NCBI RefSeq assembly: GCF_016612545.1
Contig: NZ_JAENRY010000018.1
Coordinates: 530-64,529, forward strand
DNA from: Streptomyces sp. MBT65
Lineage (GTDB): Bacteria; Actinomycetota; Actinomycetes; Streptomycetales; Streptomycetaceae
Direction of reading: 5' to 3'
Length of the DNA: 64,000 nt
Positions 54,499 through 63,442 of the stretch are shown piece after piece. The notes under the pieces are model-generated. The model worked only from the letters and a program-made list of their open reading frames with translations, searched no databases and had not been told where the DNA came from. Numbering within the stretch: the first letter of the stretch is position 1; each line of letters starts with the position of its first letter. A program made the position numbers and the translations under genes.

Positions 54499-55069
54499 AT
54501 GAAGATCTGTGTCTTTCTCTCCGCCGCCGACCTGGACGAGCGCTACACCCGCCCCGCGCGGGAGTTCGCGGAACTGCTCGGCAAGGGCGGGCACACGCTC
54601 GTGTGGGGCGGTTCCGACTCCGGGCTGATGAAGGTGGTCGCCGACGGTGTGCAGGCGGCCGGTGGACGGCTGGTGGGCGTCTCGGTGACCTTCCTGGCGG
54701 CGTCGGCGCGGCCGGGCGTCGACGAGATGGTGGTCGCGGCCGATCTCGCCTGGGGGTCCCCCCGCGCCCTTTAGGCAGTGGGGGAGCAAGAGGCTGCTCC
54801 TGGAGAAGGCCGACGCCGTGGTCGTCATGGTGGGCGGTACCGGAACGCTGGACGAGGCGACGGAGATCCTGGAGCTGAAGAAGCACGGCCACAGCGACAA
54901 GCCGGTGGTGCTGCTGAACACCGCGGGCTTCTACGACGGCCTGAAGACCCAGTTCCGGCGCATGGAGGACGAAGGATTCCTGCCCGTCCCGCTCACCGAC
55001 CTGGTGTTCTTCGCGGAGGAGCCGGTAGGGGCGCTGGCCTACCTGGAGGAGTCGTTCGGTACCCGCTGA
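54499..55069 (+). pseudogene. LOG-family (TIGR00730) protein broken by a REP-like insertion
   Basis: The N-terminal part (ATG 54499, MKICVFLSAADLDERYTRPA, WGGSDSGLMKVVADGV) is correct up to about 54750, then runs into a palindromic element and stops at TAG 54772. The rest continues in another frame from about 54787 (KRLLLEKADAVVVMVGGTGT, LDEATEILELKK, ending SFGTR at 55069), with the LOG signature region GGTGTLDEATE. Intact relatives are Rossmann-fold nucleotide-monophosphate phosphoribohydrolases (LOG-like). The inserted 36-38 bases both add sequence and shift frame, so the gene is probably inactive. Confidence 0.85.
54749..54786. repeat. REP-like palindromic element inside the LOG gene
   Basis: TGGGGGTCCCCCC at 54751 and GTGGGGGAG at 54778 enclose a small GCC-CTTTA-GGC stem. 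I recall this TGGGGGTCCCCCCGC...GTGGGGGAG form as a common extragenic palindrome in Streptomyces genomes. Here it lies inside a coding region. Confidence 0.75.
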
Positions 55070-55076
55070 TGCGAGC

Positions 55077-55775
55077 ATGGCGGGCATGCCTACACATGTG
55101 ATCACCGGGGCCGGTTCCGGCATCGGCGCGGCCGTCGCCCGCCGGCTGCACGCGCGCGGGGACGAACTCGTGCTCCACGCGCGCGACGCGGGCCGCGCGA
55201 AGGAACTGGCCGCGGAGTATCCCGGGGCGCGCACCCTGGTGGGCGACCTGGCCGACCCCGACAAGCTCAGCTGGGCGTTCTCGCACCAGAGCCTGCCCGA
55301 CCGCGTGGACACGCTCCTGCACATCGCCGGGGTGGTCGACCTCGGCCCGGTGGGCGAACTGACCCCGAAGACCTGGCGCCACCAGCTCAACGTCAACCTG
55401 ATCGCCCCCGCCGAACTGACCCGCCACTTCCTGCCCCAACTGCGGCTCTCCGGCGGCCACGTCCTCTTCGTGAACTCCGGCGCCGGCCTGCGGGCGAGCG
55501 CCGACTGGTCCGCGTACGCCGCCTCCAAGCACGGCCTGAAGGCCCTGGCGGACTCCCTGCGCCACGAGGAGCACGGCAACGGCGTCCGCGTCACCTCGGT
55601 CTACCCCGGCCGCACCGCCAGCCCCATGCAGGCCAAGGTCCACCAACAGGAGGGCAAGCAGTACGACCCCGCCCAGTGGATCGACCCCGAGTCCGTCGCC
55701 ACGACGATCCTCATGGCGATCGACCTGCCGGGGGACGCGGAGGTCAACGACGTGACGGTACGACCGGGCCGGTGA
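55077..55775 (+). CDS. short-chain dehydrogenase/reductase
   Basis: 232-residue classical SDR. Cofactor motif ITGAGSGIGAAVARRL, LHIAGVVD in place of NNAG, catalytic serine in FVNSGAGLRAS and YAASKHGLKAL (YxxxK). Ends VNDVTVRPGR. ATG 55077 or 55086 are equally placed starts. Follows the broken LOG gene by eight bases. Substrate unknown. Confidence 0.92.
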   Translation: MAGMPTHVITGAGSGIGAAVARRLHARGDELVLHARDAGRAKELAAEYPGARTLVGDLADPDKLSWAFSHQSLPDRVDTLLHIAGVVDLGPVGELTPKTWRHQLNVNLIAPAELTRHFLPQLRLSGGHVLFVNSGAGLRASADWSAYAASKHGLKALADSLRHEEHGNGVRVTSVYPGRTASPMQAKVHQQEGKQYDPAQWIDPESVATTILMAIDLPGDAEVNDVTVRPGR

Positions 55776-55895
55776 GGTTGCCCCCGGGGCTCCGCCCCAG
55801 ACCCCGCCAAGGGGCTCCGCCCCCTGGACCCCCGATCGGCCCCGAAAGGGCCTCGTCCTCAAGGGCCGGACGGGCTGGATATTGCCGGCCTGGAT
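55776..55895. repeat. Streptomyces REP-like intergenic repeat
   Basis: GGGGCTCCGCCCC occurs twice (about 55787 and 55814), followed by GGCCTCGTCCTCAAGGGCC and GGACGGGCTGGAT. This string of motifs is familiar from dispersed intergenic repeats of Streptomyces. It separates the SDR from ureG and probably marks a rearrangement point or terminator. Confidence 0.7.
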
Positions 55896-55984
55896 GAAGA
55901 GGGGCCGGAGCTGAGAGATGTCGGCCCGGTTGAAGAAGGCGCCGAAGCCGCAAGCACAGTAGAAACACGTAAGGAGCCGCTCCT

Positions 55985-56662
55985 ATGCACCTCGACCACA
56001 CCCACGACGGCCCCGCCGCCGTCAGCGCCGACGCGCATCGCCCCGACGGCACCCACCGTGCCCTGCGCATCGGGCTCGGCGGGCCCGTCGGGTCCGGTAA
56101 GACCGCCACCGTCGCCGCGCTCTGCCGGGCCCTGCGGGACGAACTCTCGCTCGCCGTCGTCACCAACGACATCTACACGCGTGAGGACGCCGAATTCCTG
56201 CTGCGGGAGGCCGTGTTGCCGCCCGAGCGGATCGCCGCCGTGGAGACGGGAGCCTGTCCGCACACCGCGATCCGGGACGACATCTCCGCCAACCTCGAAG
56301 CCGTCGAGGATCTGGAGGACGAGGTCGGGCCGTTGGATCTGATCCTGGTCGAGTCGGGTGGGGACAATCTCACCGCGACCTTCTCCAAGGGGCTGGTCGA
56401 CGCGCAGATCTTCGTGATCGACGTGGCTGGCGGGGACGACATTCCGCGGAAGGGCGGGCCGGGGGTCACCACCGCCGATCTGCTGGTCGTCAACAAGACC
56501 GACCTCGCGCCGTACGTGGGATCCGATCTGGGGCGGATGGCCGCCGACGCGAAGACTCAGCGGGCCGAACTGCCCGTCGTCTTCCAATCGTTGCGGACCG
56601 AGGCGGGCGTAGGCGATGTCGCCGCCTGGGTGCGGGCGCAACTCGCCGCGTGGACGGCGTGA
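55985..56662 (+). CDS. ureG: urease accessory GTPase
   Basis: 225-residue SIMIBI-class GTPase that delivers nickel to urease with UreD and UreF. It has the His-rich start (HLDHTHD), P-loop [20 protein letters not shown], nickel-site CPH in [28 protein letters not shown] and NKTD. ureD follows with a 13-base overlap. No ureABC or ureF is in the window; upstream there is only a REP-like repeat. Confidence 0.96.
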   Translation: MHLDHTHDGPAAVSADAHRPDGTHRALRIGLGGPVGSGKTATVAALCRALRDELSLAVVTNDIYTREDAEFLLREAVLPPERIAAVETGACPHTAIRDDISANLEAVEDLEDEVGPLDLILVESGGDNLTATFSKGLVDAQIFVIDVAGGDDIPRKGGPGVTTADLLVVNKTDLAPYVGSDLGRMAADAKTQRAELPVVFQSLRTEAGVGDVAAWVRAQLAAWTA

Positions 56663-57417
56663 TCGCGACCGGGGTCCGGGCCACCGCGCGGATCGTGGCC
56701 CGGGAGGACGGGCGGGGCGGTACCGCGCTGCCCGTGTTGGAGGGGGACGGGCCGCTCGCGTTGCGGCGGACCCGGGGGAGTGGGTCCGAGGCGCGCGTCC
56801 TGCTTGTCGGGGCCATGAGCGGGCCGCTCGGTGGCGATCACTTCGCCGTCGAGGCCGATGTCGAGCGGGGAGCGCGGTTGCGGGTCGGGTCCGCTGCCGC
56901 GACCATCGCGCTGCCGGGGCAGGCGAAGGGCGAGTCTCGGTACGACGTGCGGCTCCGGGTCGCCGAGGACGGCGAACTGCACTGGCTGCCCGAGCAGTTG
57001 ATCTCCGTGCGTGGCAGTGACTTGCGCGTCACGACGCGCGTCGAACTCGCCGACTCCGCCCGGCTCGTGCTGCGCGAGGAGCAGGTGCTCGGGCGCGCCG
57101 GTGAGGAACCCGGACGGCTCACCAGCAGACTGGCACTGCGGGTCGGGGGGCGTACCGTGCTCGATCAGGAGTTGGCCTGTGGGCCCGGAGCGCCGGGCGG
57201 CTGGGACGGGCCCGCCGTCCTCGGGGGGCATCGCGCGGTGGGGCAACTCCTCGTCGTACGGCCGGAGTTCGGTCGGGAGCCGGTCGCCGCCCGCATGCTG
57301 GGGGAGTGTGCGGCGCTGGTGCCGCTCGCCGGGCCCGCCGTGCTGGTGAGTGCGATCGCCTCCGACGCGCTGCGACTGCGGCGGGTGTTGGACGAGGCCC
57401 TGGCGTCGCTCGGGTGA
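56650..57417 (+). CDS. ureD: urease accessory protein UreD
   Basis: 255-residue UreD/UreH scaffold needed for urease nickel loading. Signs are [40 protein letters not shown] and [23 protein letters not shown] 56650 overlaps the ureG end, showing coupling. As with ureG, its client urease subunits are not adjacent. Confidence 0.93.
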   Translation: MDGVIATGVRATARIVAREDGRGGTALPVLEGDGPLALRRTRGSGSEARVLLVGAMSGPLGGDHFAVEADVERGARLRVGSAAATIALPGQAKGESRYDVRLRVAEDGELHWLPEQLISVRGSDLRVTTRVELADSARLVLREEQVLGRAGEEPGRLTSRLALRVGGRTVLDQELACGPGAPGGWDGPAVLGGHRAVGQLLVVRPEFGREPVAARMLGECAALVPLAGPAVLVSAIASDALRLRRVLDEALASLG

Positions 57418-57551
57418 GTATCCGCTGAGCGGGACGCCTGTTTCCGCTTATCGGATTGGTAAAGAAGGTCAACCGCCTCTGTTCTCAGACGGCTCACAGC
57501 CGCGAGGATCCTCCGAGACCATTTCGCAACGATGTACGGGGAGGGGCCCAC

Positions 57552-59159
57552 TTGAGGCACAACAGACCGAAGAGCCGCGTGATGGCGTTCGGTTCGGCCG
57601 GATTCGCGGCGGCGGCGCTGATAGCCGGCGCCGTGGTGGCACCCGCGGCCAACGCGCAGACCAACCAGGCGGCAGGCCACGGACAGGACAGTGCGGCCAA
57701 GGGCGCCGCGCTCGCCGCCGCCCGCGCCGCGAAGGCCGGGATCGACTGGCAGGACTGCCCCGCGGACTGGGGTTTCGAGAAGCCGATCCAGTGCGGCTAT
57801 GTCACCGTGCCGATCGACTACACCAAGCCCAACGGCAAGACGATCAAGCTGGCCGTCGACCGCATCGCCAGCACGGGCACGAAGGAGGAGCGCCAGGGCG
57901 CGCTCGTCTACAACCCCGGCGGCCCGGGTGGCTCCGGAATGCGCTTCCCGCGCCGGGTCACCACCAAGAACCCGCTGTGGGTCAACACGTCCAAGGCGTA
58001 CGACTTCGTGGGCTTCGACCCGCGCGGTGTCGGCCACTCGGCGCCCATCTCCTGCATCGACCCGCAGGAGTTCGTGAAGGCGCCCAAGGCGGACCCGGTA
58101 CCGGACTCCACGGCCGACAAGAACGCGCAGCGCAAGCTGGCCCGTGAGTACGCGGACGGCTGCGCCGCGCGCACCGGTCGCACCATGCTCGCGCAGATGA
58201 CCACGCCGAACACCGCGCGCGACCTCGACGTCATCCGCGCCGCCCTCGGCGAGAAGAAGCTCAACTACCTGGGCGTCTCCTACGGCACCTACCTCGGCGC
58301 GGTCTACGGCACCCTCTTCCCGAGCCACGTCCGCCGGATGATCGTCGACAGTGTCGTCAACCCGGCGCGCGACAACATCTGGTACGAGGCCAACCTGGGC
58401 CAGGACGTCGCCTTCGAGGGCCGCTGGAAGGACTGGGAGGACTGGGTCGCCAAGAACGACGCGGCCTTCCACCTCGGCACCACCCGCGCCGCCGTCCAGG
58501 CGAAGTGGCTGGAGCTGCGCGCCACCGCGAAGAAGAGCCCGCTCGGCGGGGTCGTCGGTCCGGCCGAACTGCTCGGCTTCTTCCAGGGCGCGCCGTACTA
58601 CGACTCCTCGTGGGTGCCGGTCGCCACCGCGTTCAGCAAGTACGTCGCCGGTGACCCCCAGCCGCTGATCGACGCGGCCTCGCCCGACATGTCGGACACC
58701 GCGGGCAACATCACCTCGGAGAACGGCAACGCCGTCTACACGGCCGTCGAGTGCACCGACGCCAAGTGGCCGACCAGCTGGGCGAAGTGGGACAAGGACA
58801 ACACGGAGCTCAACAAGAAGTACCCGTTCCTGACCTGGTCCAACGCCTGGATGAACCTGCCGTGCGCCACCTGGCCGGTCAAGCAGCAGTCCCCGGTCGA
58901 GGTCAGGACCGGCAAGGGCCTGCCGCCGGTTCTCATCGTGCAGTCGCAGCGTGACGCCGCCACGCCGTACGAGGGCGCCGTCGTCCTGCACCAGCGCTTC
59001 AAGGGCTCACGCCTGATCACCGAGAAGGACGCGGGCTCCCACGGCGTGACCGGTCTGGTCAACCCGTGCATCAACTCCCGTGTCGACACCTACCTGCTGA
59101 CCGGCAAGCTGGACAAGTCCGACGTGACGTGCACCCCGCACGCGACGCCGGTGCCGTAA
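57552..59159 (+). CDS. secreted alpha/beta hydrolase, tripeptidyl aminopeptidase-like
   Basis: 535-residue exported serine peptidase-like hydrolase. Signal peptide with FAAAALIAGAVVAPAANAQ, then the SlpD/E and tripeptidyl aminopeptidase pattern: WQDCPADW, VPIDYTKPNGKTI, LVYNPGGPGGSG (oxyanion), FDPRGVGHS, nucleophile LGVSYGTYLGAVYG, aspartate in VQSQRDAATPYEGA and histidine in AGSHGV within the C-terminal TAP domain. TTG 57552 sits five bases after GGGGAGGGG, which decides the start. Releases short peptides outside the cell. Followed by a strong terminator. Confidence 0.93.
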   Translation: MRHNRPKSRVMAFGSAGFAAAALIAGAVVAPAANAQTNQAAGHGQDSAAKGAALAAARAAKAGIDWQDCPADWGFEKPIQCGYVTVPIDYTKPNGKTIKLAVDRIASTGTKEERQGALVYNPGGPGGSGMRFPRRVTTKNPLWVNTSKAYDFVGFDPRGVGHSAPISCIDPQEFVKAPKADPVPDSTADKNAQRKLAREYADGCAARTGRTMLAQMTTPNTARDLDVIRAALGEKKLNYLGVSYGTYLGAVYGTLFPSHVRRMIVDSVVNPARDNIWYEANLGQDVAFEGRWKDWEDWVAKNDAAFHLGTTRAAVQAKWLELRATAKKSPLGGVVGPAELLGFFQGAPYYDSSWVPVATAFSKYVAGDPQPLIDAASPDMSDTAGNITSENGNAVYTAVECTDAKWPTSWAKWDKDNTELNKKYPFLTWSNAWMNLPCATWPVKQQSPVEVRTGKGLPPVLIVQSQRDAATPYEGAVVLHQRFKGSRLITEKDAGSHGVTGLVNPCINSRVDTYLLTGKLDKSDVTCTPHATPVP

Positions 59160-59187
59160 GCAGTAGTAGTCAGTAGTAGTCGTACGT

Positions 59188-59226
59188 AGTGAGGGGCGGC
59201 CGGTTCCGAACCGGCCGCCCCTCACT
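59188..59226. terminator. long perfect hairpin terminator
   Basis: AGTGAGGGGCGGCCGGTTC (59188-59206) is perfectly complementary to 59208-59226. It lies between the hydrolase stop and the convergent acyltransferase gene and can serve both. The preceding 59161-59180 is a small direct repeat of CAGTAGTAGT. Confidence 0.95.
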
Positions 59227-59247
59227 CGTATGTCAGCTCTACGGTCC

Positions 59248-59985
59248 TCAACTCAACGGCAGCCGAGGGAACTTGCGCTCCTTCGCCGCGGCCGCCTGCT
59301 CCGCCTTGACGACCGCCGCGTACTGGTCGACGTACTCCTGCTCGGAGAGCATGAGGATCGCGTACATGATCTCGTCGGTGATGGCGCGCAGGATCGCCTT
59401 CTCGTTCTCCATGCCCTCGTAGCGGGAGAAGTCGAGGGGGGTGCCGAAGCGGATCGTCACGGGGTGGACCTTGGGGATGACCTTGCCGGGCGGCTGGGCC
59501 TCGAAGGTGCCGATCATCGCGCAGGGGATGACGGGCACCTGGGCCTTCAGGGCCATGACGGCGACGCCGACCTTGCCCTTGTAGAGGCGGCCGTCGTGGG
59601 AGCGGGTGCCCTCCGGGTAGATGCCGAGCAGCTCGTCCTTGCTCAGGACACCGAGGCCCTCGCGGATCGCGGCCTGGCCCGCCTCCTTGCCGGAGCGGTC
59701 GACCGGGATCTGGCCCGCGCTGCGGAAGAAGGTCGCGGTGAGGCGCCCCCTGATGCCCGGGCCCGTGAAGTACTCGGCCTTGGCCAGGAAGGTGATGCGG
59801 CGCTTGAGGACCGCCGGCATCAGGAAGTGGTCGGCGAAGGAGAGGTGGTTGCCCGCGACGATCGCCGCGCCGGACTCCGGGATGTTGTCCAGGCCCTCTA
59901 TTCGGGGCCTGAAGACCAGTCGGAGCAACGGCCCCAGAATGACGTATTTAAGGAGGTAGTAGAACAAAGGGGGGTCGCTCCTCAC
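59248..59985 (-). CDS. 1-acyl-sn-glycerol-3-phosphate acyltransferase-like protein
   Basis: 245-residue PlsC-type acyltransferase making phosphatidic acid or a related lipid at the inner membrane. A hydrophobic start (FYYLLKYVILGPLLRLVF) precedes the catalytic NHLSFAD (NHx4D), then VDRSGKEA, IYPEGTRSHDG and IPCAMIGTFEAQP. The last residues are Ala/Lys-rich. GTG 59985 start; TTG at 59964 is possible. Confidence 0.92.
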   Translation of the reverse strand: MRSDPPLFYYLLKYVILGPLLRLVFRPRIEGLDNIPESGAAIVAGNHLSFADHFLMPAVLKRRITFLAKAEYFTGPGIRGRLTATFFRSAGQIPVDRSGKEAGQAAIREGLGVLSKDELLGIYPEGTRSHDGRLYKGKVGVAVMALKAQVPVIPCAMIGTFEAQPPGKVIPKVHPVTIRFGTPLDFSRYEGMENEKAILRAITDEIMYAILMLSEQEYVDQYAAVVKAEQAAAAKERKFPRLPLS

Positions 59986-60170
59986 TCCGGCGGCTCGGCT
60001 CGACCGACCTGTTCTCGCAGGTCACCCGGTACCTCGTGGGCTGCCAGTGTAGGGGCAGGCGCCGTCCCGTGGAACCGGTGGCGATCAGGCCGCCGCCGGG
60101 CACGACGGAGGGCGGCGAGATCCTCCTCGCCGCCCTCCGCCCGGAGCAACTCGCCCCGGTTCGCCGTGAC

Positions 60171-62051
60171 TTACAGGGACGCGCTGCGCGCCGACCGGCG
60201 CCGGTACAGCGTGAACGCGGTGGTCGCTCCGACCGCCGTGACCAGACCGGCGCCCACGGCGATCGGCAGGGCCGAGGAGGCCGTGGTGCTGGCGGCGACG
60301 TTCTGCGCCTTCAGGTCCTGGACGTACGCGGGGTACGGGGCCTTCGTGGCCGTCGACGAGGTCTGCGTGTAGTGCGGGATCCGCTTCACCGACTTCACCG
60401 AGCCGTCCGAATTCAGCAGCACCTGCTTGTCGTTGGGGTGCCGGAAGTCGAACATGCCGCCCAGAGTGCCCGCCCGCTGGTCGAAGGACGCGTCACCGAT
60501 CCGGCCCGTGTGCCAGTTGTCCTCGATGAACTGCGTGATCGACGCCTGCTCGGTGGCCGTGTGGTCGATCGAATTGACCTTGCTGTACGGCGAGATGACC
60601 AGCAGCGGCTGCCGGGTGCCCGGTCCGCAGCGGTCCGCGTAACCGCCCTTGGCGGCCGGACCGGCCTGGCAGGCGGGGCTGTCGGTGGCCTTGCTGTTGG
60701 AGCCGACCGTCGAGTCCTTGGAGCCGTTGAGCACCTTCGAGGAGACGTGGTCGTACCAGCCGTCGGAGTCGTCGTAGGCGAGCACGACCGCCGTCGACTT
60801 CCACTCGGGCGACTTCTGAAGCGCGTTGATCTCCTTGATCAGGAAGTTCTGCTCGTCGGCCGGGTCCGAGTAACCGGCGTGCCCGTCCTGGTACTCGGCC
60901 GCCTTCAGGAAGCTCACCGCGGGAAGGTTGTCGGCCTTCAGCGCCGCGTCGAAGTCGGTCAGGTCGTAGTTGTGGTTCGCCCGGCCGTTGTGCCCGATCT
61001 CGGCGACGGACTTCGGCGCCAGGTGGTGCGGGTTGGACGTCGACTTGTAGTACTCGAACGGCGAGTGGTGCGGGCTGTAGTCCTCGGAGGCCGCGCCGCC
61101 GACGTTGGTGTGGGTGGTGCCGGCGCACTTCGCGTAGTCGCCGCTCCTGCCGTCCCACGCGGTGCTCGGCCGGAAGCCGCCCTGGAACCAACCCCAGCTC
61201 ACACCCTTGGAGTTGAGCAGGTCACCGATGTTCTTGCCCTGCATCACCGCGAGCGCGCTGGTCGCGGTGTGGTCCTTGTCCGAGCAGTCGTCGAAGGCCG
61301 GGTCGGGGTCGTTGATGACCGTGCCGACGCCCTTGGCGTCCGGGGAGACCACGGCGTACGAGTCCGGAGTCGTCGTCTGCTTCGGGTTCTCGGTGCCGGA
61401 GGCCGGGTCGACGGATATGACTCCGTGTGTCTGACCGGAGATCAGGTTCAGCGCGCCGGGCGTCGAGGGGCCGAAGGTCGAGCTGAAGGAGTGGTCGTTC
61501 AGCGCATACTGCTGGGCGTAGTTCCACATGCCCGTGACGGTGTTGCCGTCGTAGTAGTCCATCACCAGACCGGGCTCACCGAAGAGGCCGGTGCACTTGT
61601 TGACCTCGGTGTTCTCGACGTACTTGTCGGCCTTGCCGCCGTCGGCCGCGTACTGCTCGGGGCCGTAGGAGTGGTTCTGGTCGCAGGTCATCACCTGCGA
61701 ACTGCTCAGCCGCGTGGGCGTGTAGAGGTTCGGGTTCTTCTTCAGCAGCCCGGCGTTGAGCAGGTTGTCGGCCTTCGGCGTGTGGGCCGCCGCCTTGAAC
61801 TTGGTGCCGTCGGTGTTCGCGGCCTGCGGGTAGGTGGCGAAGTAGTGGTCGAACGAGATGTTCTCGTCGTAGATCACGACGACGTGCTTGATCGGCGTCG
61901 ACGTGTGCGTTCCGCCCGTGGGCCGGTGGCCGTTCGAGGCCGCCGCCGCGGGGACCGCCCCGCCCGCGGTGGCCAGGGCCGCGGCGCCGAGCAGGGCGCC
62001 CAGCCGCGTCAACCGGCGCCGTGCACCGGGGGTTCTTCCTTTGCCGATCAT
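60171..62051 (-). CDS. secreted membrane-anchored phosphoesterase (phospholipase C/acid phosphatase family)
   Basis: 626-residue exported protein of the phosphoesterase family (PF04185-like). Signal peptide (LGALLGAAALATAGGAVPAA), catalytic start IKHVVVIYDENISFDHYFATY, TFGPSTPGALNLISGQT, VLAYDDSDGWYDHV and LLVISPYSK; a C-terminal helix (LPIAVGAGLVTAVGATTAFT) followed by RRRS anchors it in the membrane. Family members cleave phospholipids or phosphomonoesters; which one applies here cannot be read. Mostly secure, specificity unknown. Confidence 0.9.
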   Translation of the reverse strand: MIGKGRTPGARRRLTRLGALLGAAALATAGGAVPAAAASNGHRPTGGTHTSTPIKHVVVIYDENISFDHYFATYPQAANTDGTKFKAAAHTPKADNLLNAGLLKKNPNLYTPTRLSSSQVMTCDQNHSYGPEQYAADGGKADKYVENTEVNKCTGLFGEPGLVMDYYDGNTVTGMWNYAQQYALNDHSFSSTFGPSTPGALNLISGQTHGVISVDPASGTENPKQTTTPDSYAVVSPDAKGVGTVINDPDPAFDDCSDKDHTATSALAVMQGKNIGDLLNSKGVSWGWFQGGFRPSTAWDGRSGDYAKCAGTTHTNVGGAASEDYSPHHSPFEYYKSTSNPHHLAPKSVAEIGHNGRANHNYDLTDFDAALKADNLPAVSFLKAAEYQDGHAGYSDPADEQNFLIKEINALQKSPEWKSTAVVLAYDDSDGWYDHVSSKVLNGSKDSTVGSNSKATDSPACQAGPAAKGGYADRCGPGTRQPLLVISPYSKVNSIDHTATEQASITQFIEDNWHTGRIGDASFDQRAGTLGGMFDFRHPNDKQVLLNSDGSVKSVKRIPHYTQTSSTATKAPYPAYVQDLKAQNVAASTTASSALPIAVGAGLVTAVGATTAFTLYRRRSARSASL

Positions 62052-62224
62052 GCTGTCTCGCCTTCCGGGAGCAGTGGTTCCGCGCTCACGCCGAATGTGG
62101 CCGTAACGCCTACGGCCGAATCCTGGGCAATGGTGACGGCGGGGCGGGGGAGCGGCAATGTCGCGGGAGCGAACGCCCGGTCAGGAAATTCTCATGGTCT
62201 GTTGGCCTGTTCTTGACCGTGCTC

Positions 62225-63442
62225 TCAGGTCAGCAGGCCGCGGCCCAGCCAGTCCGATGTGTCCCGTACGCCGGGCAGCGCGAAGAAGTAGCCACCGCCG
62301 TACGGCGAGATGTAGTCGACCAGCGGTTCACCGGCCAGCCGCTCCTGCACCTTCGCGAACTGCCGTGCCAGGTCCTGCTGGTAGCAGCAGAACAGCAGCC
62401 CCATGTCGAGGTTGCCGTTGCTGTCCATGCCCCGGTCGTAGTTGTAGCCCCGGCGCAGGATGCGCTGGTCCGCGCTCTGCGTGGTGCGCGGGTTGGCGAG
62501 CCGGATGTGGCTGTCGAGCGGGATCACATCGCCCTGCGGGTCCTGCGCGAAGTTCGGCGTGTCCTTCTCGTGGTGTCCGTCCAGCGGGGCGCCGGTGTCC
62601 CGGGCACGGCCGAACATCCGCTCCTGCTCGGTGATGGAGACCCGGTCCCAGAACTCCACCAACATCCTTATCAGCCGTACGACTTGATAGCTGCCGCCGG
62701 TCGCCCAGTCCGGTTCGCCACTGCTACCGCCCACCCAGACAAGGTCGTTCATCGCGCGGGCGTCGGTCACCTCCGGGTTGGCGATGCCGTCCTTGAAGCC
62801 GAGGTGGTTGCGCGGGGTGCCCGAGGGGCGCGGCGGACTGATGAACCCGTCGGTCCGCCAACGGACTTGGAGGCCGCCCCGCGTGTGCCGGGTGACATCG
62901 CGCAGGGCGTGCAGCACGGTGTCCGCGCTGTCGGCGCAGAACTGCACGCTCATGTCGCCGTGACACCAGGCGGCGTTCAGGTCGTCGTCGGGGAAGGCGG
63001 GCATCGCGGTCAGCCGGCGCGGCGCGAGCTTGGCCAGTCCGTAGCGGTCGTCGAAGAGGGACGCCCCGACGCCGACCGTGACACTCAGCCGGTCGGCCGG
63101 GAGGTCCGGGCCCAGTGTGCCGGAGTCGGCGGGTGGGGCGGTGATGCCCAGGTCCGCCGGGCTGCCGCCGGTGGTGAGGAAGCGGGCCCGTTCGGTCAAC
63201 GTCCTTAGGAGGTCGGTCAGTTCGGCCCGGTTCTCGGCGGTGGTGTCGAAGGACACGAATGCCGTGGCGCGCTGCGCGGGGGTGATGATCCCGGCCTGAT
63301 GGAGGCCGTGGAAGGGCACGTGCGCACTGGTCTCCGTGACGGCCGACGCCGTACCGCGATCGGACGCCACCAGACCGGTACCGGCCACGGCCGCCGCACT
63401 CGCCAGGAAGCCCCGGCGGCCCACTTCGTGTCCGTGCTTCAC
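62225..63442 (-). CDS. efeB: Tat-exported DyP-type peroxidase, EfeB-like
   Basis: 405-residue haem peroxidase exported by the Tat pathway ([20 protein letters not shown]). The DyP signature GFKDGIANP (GxxDG), the haem-region [11 protein letters not shown] and a C-terminal [13 protein letters not shown] with [10 protein letters not shown] are present. In EfeUOB systems EfeB helps extract or oxidise iron for uptake. GTG 63442 follows GGAGG by five bases and overlaps the efeO stop, so the two are coupled. Confidence 0.94.
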   Translation of the reverse strand: MKHGHEVGRRGFLASAAAVAGTGLVASDRGTASAVTETSAHVPFHGLHQAGIITPAQRATAFVSFDTTAENRAELTDLLRTLTERARFLTTGGSPADLGITAPPADSGTLGPDLPADRLSVTVGVGASLFDDRYGLAKLAPRRLTAMPAFPDDDLNAAWCHGDMSVQFCADSADTVLHALRDVTRHTRGGLQVRWRTDGFISPPRPSGTPRNHLGFKDGIANPEVTDARAMNDLVWVGGSSGEPDWATGGSYQVVRLIRMLVEFWDRVSITEQERMFGRARDTGAPLDGHHEKDTPNFAQDPQGDVIPLDSHIRLANPRTTQSADQRILRRGYNYDRGMDSNGNLDMGLLFCCYQQDLARQFAKVQERLAGEPLVDYISPYGGGYFFALPGVRDTSDWLGRGLLT

